Positions 36,501 through 43,600 of a DNA stretch of 64,000 bases are shown piece by piece (positions within the stretch are counted from its first letter, which is position 1; each line of letters opens with the position of its first letter). The stretch is from Pseudomonas entomophila (GTDB lineage: Bacteria > Pseudomonadota > Gammaproteobacteria > Pseudomonadales > Pseudomonadaceae), in assembly GCF_018417595.1 (NCBI RefSeq), contig NZ_CP070982.1:2872001-2936000 (forward strand). The letters are read 5' to 3'. Under the pieces are notes generated by a model, which saw nothing but the letters and a program-made list of their open reading frames with translations, ran no database searches and had not been told where the DNA came from. The position numbers were made by a program, and so were the translations under genes.

Positions 36501-36506
36501 GTATGA
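27534..36506 (+). CDS. Trimodular NRPS: A-T-C-A-T-Cy-A(Cys)-T-Ox
   Basis: 2990 residues. It starts with an A domain (about 35-515) without a C domain, so it is an initiation module. T1 has Ser579. The C domain has HHIISDG at 766-772. A2 spans about 1105-1575 and T2 has Ser1633. The heterocyclization domain (about 1690-2130) has the DxxxxD motif DALVVD at 1826-1831. A3 spans about 2150-2640 and T3 has Ser2688. A C-terminal FMN-dependent SagB/nitroreductase-like oxidase follows (about 2755-2960). Reading the ten-residue codes by eye gives DVADVCAIDK for A1 (basic, Arg-like, tentative), DVQFVAQVVK for A2 (Pro-like), and DLYNMSLIWK for A3 (Cys, strong). Cyclised Cys oxidised by Ox gives a thiazole. 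No epimerization domain and no TE. The protein ends in an acidic tail (DDTDMEEFEV), a likely docking partner for the next protein, whose start overlaps by four bases. Confidence 0.9.
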   Translation: MLDTSPSRANACAQPAVLPENWHHDEPFDTSLCVHGLFEAQARRAPDAIAARCDGQVLGYGELNAQANRLAHHLRALGVGPDVRVGLCLARSLDMLVAVLAVLKAGGAYVPLDPGYPRARLAHMLADSTPTVLISHGPARAALDGLSLAPVLLDLDDTVAWADQPAHDPDPQAIGLTPRHLAYVIYTSGSTGTPKGVMVEHRGLVALSTAWARLYPLQAPLNHLQMAGFSFDVFSADLIRALGFGGTLVLCPRDTLMDPPALYRLLCEAEVGFGDFVPAVLNPLLDWAQANGRDLSFLRTVVCGSDVWTAHSARQLRRLCGERVQVVQAYGVTEASIDSTCHEVPAEVAEGALPIGRPLANCRVYLLDAQGEASEEGELYLGGVGVARGYLNLPQLTAERFVDDPFVAGERLYRTGDLARLRADGQLEFLGRNDHQAKLRGLRLELGEIEARLAEIPGVRESLVQLRQDSPGEPCLVAYYAQHEGAALTPAGLRQQLRTHLPDYMVPNAFMPLAALPLTANGKYDRNGLPAPDASAFGQRDYQAPQGVLESTLAAIWSEVLGITPIGREDHFFSLGGHSLLVMRVLAKVRQDLALEAAPSALFESPRLMDFALRLQASQDEGRLPITSVERTGAQTLSSAQQRLWFLAQMEGGNAAYHMPLNLRLRGALQVQALSASLDHLVARHEALRTTFVSVEGDGRQCVGAPDQGMAFTQVDLQGLPAASARLEALIDEEGAKPFDLAQGPLMRACLVRLAQDEHVLLLTQHHIISDGWSVGVFTRDLEALYRAALLGHEANLPVLPVQYVDYTAWHRQWLSGERLEAQRRYWRQALEGAPALLTLATDHPRPAVQDYRGGFVPLVLDQALTTRLKALCGTHDTTLFMTLLSAWSLLLMRLSGQDDVVIGVPSANRPDPALDGLIGFFVNTLALRMTRTGAPSLGEWLHQARQVTLHAQAHQDLPFEQVVELLNPPRSLAYSPLFQVLFAWEQDQGQTLALPGLEITPVRASQHVAKFDLQLALSERDGQIVGGLEYACGLFERATVERIGGYLCRLLEGMVGAPGQSIATLELLDARERVQVLDTWNRTARDTASQPGCMARLEAVARRIPDAPALVADGQALSYAELNRAANRLAHHLVALGIGPEQRVGLCLERSAHMVVGLLAILKAGAAYVPFDPAYPAERLAFMLADAAPGLVLTQASLRPGLPPAVDLLCLDSDAARWAGCPDRDPQVAVSPANLGYVLYTSGSTGRPKGVAHSRRALDNLIAWQLDEAPTVRRVLQFASLNFDVSFQEICSTLCQGGTLQLMSEAGRKDLATLRPTLVAQGVGRAFLPFAVLQQLAAVTEPDAPMPPGGCEIVTAGEALQVNDALRAFVRALGGARLYNQYGPTETHVVSQFSLDCADAGHWPELPPIGKPIANARLYVLDGDLNPLPVGVPGELYIAGACLARGYLNQPLLSAERFLPDPFSPEPGARMYRSGDLARLQADGNVHYLGRVDQQVKLRGFRIELGEIDSLLRQQPGVQDVAVLLREDVAGDPRLVAYVVGAGEAQTLRAALQRQLPEHMLPTAWVSLAQLPLTRNGKLDRQALPAPERGGAADYEAPRDESERRMAQVWAEVLKCERVGIRDNFFDLGGHSLLATRLIYAINQRLGAQLSLSSLFQAPVLMELAALVKVTEEEQAEPQAQALQADPAGRHAPFPLTDIQQAYWFGREASVSLGGVSAHGYEEWRIPDFDIPRFEAALNRMIRRHDMLRVVFLDDGTQQVLAQVPTYHLARSDLRGMSAEQARDALLATRARQSHQVLDASRWPLFAFSVSLLDNGISHLHISLDALVVDAASTQILARELMAYYAAPDLQLPEPGVTFRDYVLAERQLRGGQRYERALDYWRGRIETLAPAPDLPRVCQPESIANPHFTRRDRDMPAAQWRQLKAMARQFGITPSVMLLTAFSEVLALWSRQPRFTLSLPLFNRLPLHPQVDAIIGDFTSLVLLEVAIDGNASFTDKARAVQARLWQDIDHSVVSGVRVLRELSQARGVQQTAMPIVFNSTLSEAAPELAEFNLGDALGATLEHSITQTPHVWLDHTLLELEGRLLFNWDSIDALFPEGMIEQMFVAYNTLLDQLLVPEAWAASTPQLLPQARLPQAPPAPRDLPLMHELFERQALATPQAVAVLGARELSFGQLRQEARQLAAQLQALGVQPNQLVAVVMERGWEQVVATLAILYAGGAYLPIDPNLPSARLQHILERAEATLALTQPCLLALLAWPAQVTALAVTDQPGSQVEALREVPVRPDDLAYVIYTSGSTGTPKGVVIDHQGAVNTLLDINRRFAVGPQDRVLAISSLSFDLSVYDFFGTLAAGAAVVMLEPQLSLDPAHWAALIERHQVSLWNSVPALLGMLVEYLEGEGRALPATLRLAMLSGDWIPLALPERAWALRPGLQLMSLGGATEASIWSIGYPITQVDPTWRSIPYGQALAHQQFHVLDDALQVRPTWVTGHLYIGGIGLAKGYWRDETLSARSFFDHPLTGERLYRTGDLGRRLPDGNIEFLGRDDNQVKVQGYRIELGEIEAALNRHPGVHSAVVRILGEAQAQKRLAGYVLKADPALQAGDFASYLADKLPGYMVPSSFTFVEAWPLSANGKVDKSRLPAPDQVQAGGLQLEVEGPLEQRLVAIVQQVLGQPSIAADANLLSLGATSIDIVRISNALSSELRFRPHVAHLLAQPTLLNLLALYRQRAPRQETPSTSVDEVLEDPQQRAAFKAEQRARRRFAYDTPQVALARPVDPSFAQRYRDYRSVRQYREQPIAAQAFAELLAVLAQGQLDGEAKYLFPSAGGAYPLQTYLYIKPGRVLGVPGGAYYHDPVGHRLVAVGEGVLDPDTYDYFVNRPVYEGAAFALFFVADLAAIRPLYGEGSHDFCLIEAGAMAQLLTMAAADQGLGLCGVGSVESQKLVSLFDLGASHTLVYSMVGGLRGGDAPPRTQPEALAIAAQDDTDMEEFEV

Positions 36507-39500
36507 ACGCCCATCAACTGCTGGCGTTCTTCGATCGCCATGGCGTGGCCCTCGAGGTGGACGGCGACAAGCTGCGCTGCAAGGCGCCCAAGGGCTTTCT
36601 CGACGAGGCCCTGATGCAGGCTCTCAAGACCCACAAGCAGGCGCTGATCGCCTTGCTCGTCCGGCCTGACGACAGCGCGCCGATCCCGCGCCGCGCGGAT
36701 GAGCAGGCCAGTTGCCCTTTGTCGTTCTCGCAGCGCCAGTTGTGGTTCCTCGACCAGCTGGAGCCGGGCAATCCGTTCTACAACGTGCCTTCGGCGCTGA
36801 CGCTCAAGGGGCAGTTGGACGTGGTCATGCTGGAGCGGGCGCTCAATCTGCTGGTTGAACGCCATGCCATGCTGCGCACCACCTTCGTCAGCGCCGACGG
36901 CGAGCCGTGCCAGGTGGTGCACGCGAGCAGCCCGTTGCCCCTGGCCCTGCTGGATTTGCGCGACCTGCCCGAGACCGCGCGCCAGGCGCGTCTGGGCGAG
37001 GCGGTCGAAGCCGACGCCCGCGCACCGTTCGACCTGGTGAATGGTCCGTTGCTGCGGGCGATGCTGGTGCGTCTGGCCGATGATGAGCATGTGTGGCTGT
37101 ACAGCGTGCACCATATCGTCGCCGATGGCTGGTCGATGGGCGTGATCCTGCACGAAGTCGCCACCCTCTATGGCGACCTGCTGGGCGGCCGGGCCCCAAG
37201 CCTTGCGCCGCTGCCAGTGCAGTACGCCGACTATGCCTGCTGGCAACGGCAGCACCTGGACGAGCAGACGTTGCAGGGCCAGCTCGACTACTGGCGGCAT
37301 GCCCTGGCCGAGGCGCCACCCCTGCTGGACCTGCCTGGCGACCGCCCGCGTCCGCCAGTGCAGCGCTTTGTCGGCGCCACGTTCAGTTCGACGGTGGATA
37401 CTGCGACCCTGGCCGAGCTCAATGCACTGGCCCGGCACACCCAGGGCACCTTGTTCAATGTGCTGCTCGCCGCCCTGGACGTGCTGCTGTGGCGCTACAG
37501 TGGCCAGCGCGACCTGTGCGTGGGCACGCCATTCGCCAACCGCGGCAGGGCAGAGCTGGAGCCGTTGATCGGTCACTTCATCAACACCCTGGTGATCCGT
37601 CAGCGGCTCGACCCGGCGCAGACGTTCGCCGAATTGCTGCGTGAAGTCCGCGCAAACATGCTGGAGGTCCACGGGCACCACGACGTTCCGTTCGACCGCG
37701 TGGTCGAGGCGCTGAACCCGCCTCGTGACCCCGGCCATTCGCCGCTGTTCCAGGTGATGATGGTGTTGCAGAACACCCCGGGCGCCGCAGTCGCCATGCC
37801 GGGCCTGACGCTGTCGCCCCATGGCACCGGCAGCGCCACCGCCAAGTTCGACCTGGCGTTCGAGTGGGTCGAGCGCGACGGTGCGTTGCACCTGCTGGTC
37901 GAGTACAACACCGACCTGTTCGACCGCGCGACCATCGAACGCCTGAGCCATCACTACCGCCATCTGCTCGCCCAGGTGGCCGTCGAGCCCAAGCGGCCGC
38001 TGCGTGATTTGTCGCTGATGGACGAGCACGAGCGCGAGCAGGTGGTGCATGCCTGGAACCGGTCTCCCGCTTTGCAGGCCCCCATTGACTGTGTGCACCG
38101 CCTGGTCGAAGCGCAAGCCGCGCGCAATCCTCAAGCGTGTGCCGTTACGTTCGAGGATCGGCGGCTCAGCTACGCCGAACTCAATGCCCAGGCCAACCGC
38201 CTGGCCCGTCACCTACGCACCCTGGGCGTCGGCCCGGACGTGCGCGTGGCCGTCTGCGTGCAGCGCTCCCTGGAACTGCCCGTGGCGCTGCTGGCGGTAC
38301 TCAAGGCCGGTGGTGCCTACGTGCCGCTGGACCCGGACTACCCGGTCGGGCGCCTGGGCCACATGCTCGGTGACAGCACGCCCGCCGTGCTGCTGACCTT
38401 GGGCTCGGCCCAGGGCATCGTCCGCCAAGCCATGCAAAGCGTGGGCTGGGAAGCACCGATGCTCGACTTGCAGGTCGATGCGGCCAGTTGGGGGCGCCTG
38501 GCCAGTGACAACCTGGCCCCCCATGAGGTGGGCGTGACGCCCGAGCACCTGGCCTATGTGATCTACACCTCCGGCACCACCGGCCTGCCCAAGGGCGTGA
38601 TGGTCGCGCACCGTGGCCTGGGTAACCTGCTGTTGTGGTGCCTCGGTGTCTGCGGCGAGGCTGGAGCGATGCTGCACAAGATCCCGTTCGGCTTCGATGC
38701 CTCGGCTTGGGAGACCTTCTGGCCACTGGCTACGGGCGGGCGGCTGGTCATCGCCCGGCCCGGTGGGCATTTCGAGCCGGGCTACCTGGCGAACCTGGTG
38801 CGCGAGCAGCAGGTCACGGCAATGGTCTTCGTGCCAGCGATGCTGCAACTGTTCCTGGAGACGGAGGCGGTCAGCCGCTGCCACAGCCTCAAGGACGTAT
38901 TCTGCGGGGGTGGCGAGCTGTCGCCGGCCCTGGCGCGGCTGTTCCAGGCACGCCTGCCCCATGCGCGGTTGCACAACGTCTACGGCCCCACCGAAACCAC
39001 GGTCATCAACAGTATCTGGACCCTGGCGCCGGGCGACGAGGTACCCGCGCTGCGCCTGCCGATCGGCCGACCGATCGCCAACAACCGTTTCCATGTGCTT
39101 GACGACTTCGATGCCCCGGTGCCGGCCGGTGTCAGCGGCCACCTGCACATCGGTGGCGTGGGCGTCGCCCGCGGCTACCTGGGCCTGCCGGCGCTGAGTG
39201 CCGAGCGCTTCATCGACAGCCCGTTCGTACCTGGTGATCGGCTGTACCGCAGCGGCGACCTGGCGCGCTACCGTGCCGACGGGCAACTGGAGTTCCTCGG
39301 GCGCAACGACTTCCAGGTCAAGCTGCGCGGCGTGCGCCTGGAACTGAGCGAAATCGAGGCGCGGCTGCAGGCCTTCCCCGGCATTGCTGCCAGCGTGGTG
39401 TTGATGCTCGGCGAAGAGGCCCAGCATCAACGGCTGGTGGCCTGCTGCGTGGTAATCCAGGCGCCGGACGAGCAGGCGGTGCGCGCGCACCTGGCCGAAA

Positions 39501-40618
39501 CCCTGCCCAGCGCTGTGTTGCCCAATGCCTACCTGTGGCTCGACAGCCTGCCGCTGACCGCCAATGGCAAGGTCGACCGCCAGGCGCTGGCCGAGCGCGC
39601 CGACCACGACCTGGCGGTGCGCCAGGTCAACCTGAGCAGCCCGCGCGATCATATCGAGCTGACCCTCTACCAGATCTGGAAAAGCCTGCTGCTGGCCCCG
39701 CACATTGGCATCCGCGACAACTTCTTCGCCGTGGGCGGCACGTCCATCGCCGCGATCAAGATGGCCTACCAGATCGGCCAGGCCTTTGCTGTCGAAGTGC
39801 CGGCGCGGGTAGTGCTGGGCCACCCGACCATCGAAGCGCTGGGCGGCTGGCTGCGGGCAGGGGCCAACCCTCACCAGGAGAACAGCAACCTGATTACCTT
39901 CCGATCAGGGGACGGCCAGCGCAACGTGGTGTGCATCCACCCGGCTGGCGGTACTGCGTTCTGCTACCTGTCGCTGGCCAAGGTGCTGCCCGAGGCAGTC
40001 GGCGTGTACGGCGTGCAGTCGCCGGGGCTCAACCCGGGGGAGGCCACCGAGCCCACGGTCGAGGCGATGGCCGAGGCCTACCTGCGGCTGGTCGAGCCGC
40101 TGCTGGAGCGGCCACTGGTGCTCACCGGGCTGTCGTTCGGCGGCCTGGTGGCCTACGAGATGGCCCGGCGCCTGCGGGCGGCCGGGCGCGGGCAGGTCAG
40201 CGTGGTGCTGCTCGACACCCAGGGCTCGGACGACCCGGCCTTCCGTGCGCAGATCAGCACCGTCGACATGGCGGAGTTCCGCGACAAACTGGTGCGCTTC
40301 AACGGCATGTACCCCGGTATCGAGGATGCCCAGGTCGAACGCTACTACCACCTGTACAACCACAACCGTCTGGCCATGGCGGCCTATGCCTGCCCACCAG
40401 GAGGCGGCCGGGTGGTGCTGGTGCAGGCCCGGGAAGACCTGGCACGCGGCCAATTGCGCGCGCTGCGCGGATTCTGGCGCCGTCGTGCCGGGGATGGCTA
40501 CCTGGCCACGCTGGTGCAGGGCGGCCACTGGGACATGCTGGAAAGCGCCGAAATCCACCGCGTTTCACGGACGATCCAGCGCGAACTGCGACGTTTCGAT
40601 GCCCAGGAGGGGAAATGA
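36503..40618 (+). CDS. NRPS: TubC docking-C-A-T-TE (termination module)
   Basis: 1371 residues. Residues 1-55 form a TubC_N-type docking domain (NAHQLLAFFDRHGVALEVDG). A C domain of the LCL type follows (about 70-500, HHIVADG at 203-209), then an A domain (about 530-1030), a T domain with Ser1081 (VGGTSI), and a type I thioesterase (about 1115-1365) with GLSFGG nucleophile Ser1211 and a catalytic His1342 in GGHWDML. The A code read by eye is DAWVFGVVIK, which fits a hydrophobic residue but matches no code I know. It accepts the peptidyl-thiazole from the preceding protein, adds one residue and releases the product. ATGA overlaps occur on both sides. Confidence 0.9.
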   Translation: MNAHQLLAFFDRHGVALEVDGDKLRCKAPKGFLDEALMQALKTHKQALIALLVRPDDSAPIPRRADEQASCPLSFSQRQLWFLDQLEPGNPFYNVPSALTLKGQLDVVMLERALNLLVERHAMLRTTFVSADGEPCQVVHASSPLPLALLDLRDLPETARQARLGEAVEADARAPFDLVNGPLLRAMLVRLADDEHVWLYSVHHIVADGWSMGVILHEVATLYGDLLGGRAPSLAPLPVQYADYACWQRQHLDEQTLQGQLDYWRHALAEAPPLLDLPGDRPRPPVQRFVGATFSSTVDTATLAELNALARHTQGTLFNVLLAALDVLLWRYSGQRDLCVGTPFANRGRAELEPLIGHFINTLVIRQRLDPAQTFAELLREVRANMLEVHGHHDVPFDRVVEALNPPRDPGHSPLFQVMMVLQNTPGAAVAMPGLTLSPHGTGSATAKFDLAFEWVERDGALHLLVEYNTDLFDRATIERLSHHYRHLLAQVAVEPKRPLRDLSLMDEHEREQVVHAWNRSPALQAPIDCVHRLVEAQAARNPQACAVTFEDRRLSYAELNAQANRLARHLRTLGVGPDVRVAVCVQRSLELPVALLAVLKAGGAYVPLDPDYPVGRLGHMLGDSTPAVLLTLGSAQGIVRQAMQSVGWEAPMLDLQVDAASWGRLASDNLAPHEVGVTPEHLAYVIYTSGTTGLPKGVMVAHRGLGNLLLWCLGVCGEAGAMLHKIPFGFDASAWETFWPLATGGRLVIARPGGHFEPGYLANLVREQQVTAMVFVPAMLQLFLETEAVSRCHSLKDVFCGGGELSPALARLFQARLPHARLHNVYGPTETTVINSIWTLAPGDEVPALRLPIGRPIANNRFHVLDDFDAPVPAGVSGHLHIGGVGVARGYLGLPALSAERFIDSPFVPGDRLYRSGDLARYRADGQLEFLGRNDFQVKLRGVRLELSEIEARLQAFPGIAASVVLMLGEEAQHQRLVACCVVIQAPDEQAVRAHLAETLPSAVLPNAYLWLDSLPLTANGKVDRQALAERADHDLAVRQVNLSSPRDHIELTLYQIWKSLLLAPHIGIRDNFFAVGGTSIAAIKMAYQIGQAFAVEVPARVVLGHPTIEALGGWLRAGANPHQENSNLITFRSGDGQRNVVCIHPAGGTAFCYLSLAKVLPEAVGVYGVQSPGLNPGEATEPTVEAMAEAYLRLVEPLLERPLVLTGLSFGGLVAYEMARRLRAAGRGQVSVVLLDTQGSDDPAFRAQISTVDMAEFRDKLVRFNGMYPGIEDAQVERYYHLYNHNRLAMAAYACPPGGGRVVLVQAREDLARGQLRALRGFWRRRAGDGYLATLVQGGHWDMLESAEIHRVSRTIQRELRRFDAQEGK

Positions 40619-43600
40619 TGAGCGTGCTCCAGGAAACCGTGCTCGCACGCTTTGCCGCCCAGGTGCGGCGAGACCCGCAGGCCCTGGCGGTGATCGACCA
40701 GCAGGTACGCCTCAGCTACGCCGAGCTGGCCAGCGCCAGTGAGCGCATCGCGCGTGGCCTGAAAGCGCAGGGGCTGTTGCCGGGCCAGGCGTTGGCGCTG
40801 TACCTGCCCCGCAGCTGGCAGTGGGCCGCGGCGCTGCTCGGGGCGCTCAAGGCCGGGGCCGTGGTGATGCCGCTGGACCGGGCCAGCCCCGCCGAGCGCC
40901 GCGCGCTGATGCTCGCCGATGCCGGCTGTGTGGGGGTGCTGAGCCTTGCGGACGCGCCACAGGGATTGCCCGGTCCGTGGGAGGCCAGCGTCGAGGCGTT
41001 GCTGGACCACCCGGACGTACCCGCCCAACCTTTACCTGGCACCTTCGCCGAGGTCATGTGCCTGTTCTACACCTCCGGTACCACCGGCGTGCCCAAGGGC
41101 GTGGAAGTCGGCGAGCGTGGTCTGCTGCGCTTGGTGCAGGCCGGCAGCTACATCGACATCCAGCAGGGCGACCGTTTTGCCTGCCTGTCGAACCCGGCCT
41201 TCGATGCCTGCAGCTTCGAGCTGTGGGCGCCCTTGCTCAATGGCGGCTGTTGCGTGATGGTCGCCGACGACGACCTGCTCGATGCCCGGCGCCTGGCGCA
41301 GGTACTGGAAACGCAGCGGGTCGACACCCTGTTCATCACCGTGTCGCTGTTCAACACCCTGAATGCGCAATACCCGGCCTGCTTCGCCAGCCTGCGCCAG
41401 GTACTGACCGGCGGCGAACAGGTCAGCCCGGTGGCGGTGCGGGCCTGGTACCAGGCCAACCCAGGCAGCGCCTGCCGCCTGTTCAATGTCTACGGCCCCA
41501 CCGAATGCACCACATTCGCCCTGTGCCACCCCATCCCGCGGGACTTCGCCGCTGATACCGTGCCCATTGGCCAGCCCTTGCCGGACACCGGCATGCGCGT
41601 GCTCGACGCACAGCAGCAGCCGGTGGCGCCAGGCGAGCTTGGCGAGCTGTACCTCAGCGGCAGCGGGGTGGCCCGTGGTTATCGCAACCGCCCCGATGAG
41701 ACTGTCCGGTGTTTCGTGCGCCTGCCTGCGCTGGAGGGTGGTGCAGAGGTGCATTACCGCACTGGAGATCTGGTCCGGGTCAACCCCGAAGGGCAGGTGG
41801 AATGCCTGGGGCGCGTCGACCGACAGGTCAAGGTGCGTGGCTTTCGTATCGAGCCGGGCGAGGTGGAGCAGTGCCTGCTCGAACACTCCCAGGTGGCCCA
41901 AGCCTATGTCTGCAGCCGCAGGCAAGCTGCCGAGGACCACCAGTTGCTGGCCTTCGTCGTGCCGCGCGAAGAGCTGGACTATCGCGAGTTCGACGCCTAC
42001 CTGCGCGCCCGCCTGGCGCCCTGGATGCGCCCGCACCATCTGTTCCAGGTGCCACGCCTGCCGCTGACGGCCAACGGCAAGATCGACCAGGGCAGTTTGC
42101 TTGCCCAGGCCACCACGCCCTGGCGGCCGGCAATCGAGCAGGGCGAGCACTCGCCAGCCTTGACCTGGCTGCTGGTGCAAGCGCGTGCGCTGCTTGGGCA
42201 ACCTGCGATCGGTAGCCAGGACGACTGGTTGGGCAGCGGTGGCGATTCGCTGAAAGCCATGCGCCTGCGTTCGGCCATTCGTGGCCGCTGGGAGCAGGAG
42301 ATCAGCATCGCGACACTGCTCGCTGAGCCGTTCGCGGCGCTGGCCGAGCGTCTTGAGCAGGGGCAGGGCGCAAGCACGGGCTATCCGCCGGCTCCGGCGC
42401 CGTCGGGCGCACGGCGTGGGCCGGCCAGTGCCGAGCAGCGCCGCCTGTGGCTTGAGCAGCAGCGCGCACCCGGCTCGACCACCTACAACGTGCCCTTGGT
42501 GCTGCACCTGGCGGCAGGCGCGAACCCGCAGGCACTGGCCGAAGCGCTGCGCCGCCTGGTGGCACGCCATCCGGCCTTGCGCACCGCCTTCGTGGGGGGC
42601 GTCGACGGCCCGGAACAGGTGGTTACCGAGCAGGCAGCGGTATGCCGGGTGCTGGCACCGGGCGCGTTGCACCAGGACAATTGGCAGGCCTTCGCCAGCC
42701 TGGTGTTCGATGCGCCGTTCGACCTGGCCAGCCCGACCCTGCTGCGTGCCTGGGTGGCGCCACATGCCGACGGCAGCTGCCGATTGCTGCTGAACTTGCA
42801 CCATATCGTCACCGACGGCTGGTCGATGAACCTGCTGTTCGACGACCTGGCTGGTCTGTACCAGGACGCCCTGCACGGTCATGAAAGCACCGCCCCGACG
42901 CAGGTGTTGAACACGTTGGACTTCGCCCAGTGGCAACGGCAATGGAGCATCACCCCGCATTACCGGGAGCAGCGCCGCATATTGGCAGCACTGCACGCTC
43001 GTCACGGCGAGGCGACGCCGGCCCGGCAGGCCATGCGCCCGGCCAGCAACGAAGGGCGTTTGTACCGTCAGCCCCTGGGTGAGCGGCGCAGCGCTGCGCT
43101 CGAGCGCTTCTGCGCCCAGCAGCGGCTGACCCGCTTCGACGTGCTGTTCAGCGTCTTCGCCTGGAGCCTGCACGCCTTGGTCGGTTGCGATCGTCCTCGG
43201 ATCGCCAGCCCCGTGGCCAATCGGCCGCTGGCTGAATTCGAGGCCAGCGTGGGGATGTTCGCCAACACGGTACTGATCCCGACCGATCTGCGTGGCGCAC
43301 ACACACTCGGCGAGCACTTGCGCCGACAGACCGCCACCGTGCGCGAAGTACTGGCCTTGCAGGACGTGGCCCTGGCCGACCTGGTCGAGGATCTGCGGCT
43401 GTCCACTGGCCAGGCCTTGTTCGACTACCTCTTCGTGCTGGAGAACACAGACTACGCCAGGCTCGCCGATGCTCCGCTACGGGCCACCCTGGAGCCGCAC
43501 GCGGCACCCCAGGCCAAGTGCCCGCTGACCCTGCTGGTGGTCGGCGGCGACGGGCCGCTGGCGTGCTGGTGGGAGTACCAGTGCAACCATTTCGATGCCC

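Noticed and set aside
39535..40614. Upstream extension of the hybrid synthetase frame through the second NRPS gene
   Set aside because: It lies fully inside the C-terminal A-T-TE coding region of the previous gene. The ATG at 40615 has AGGAGG and the normal ATGA overlap.
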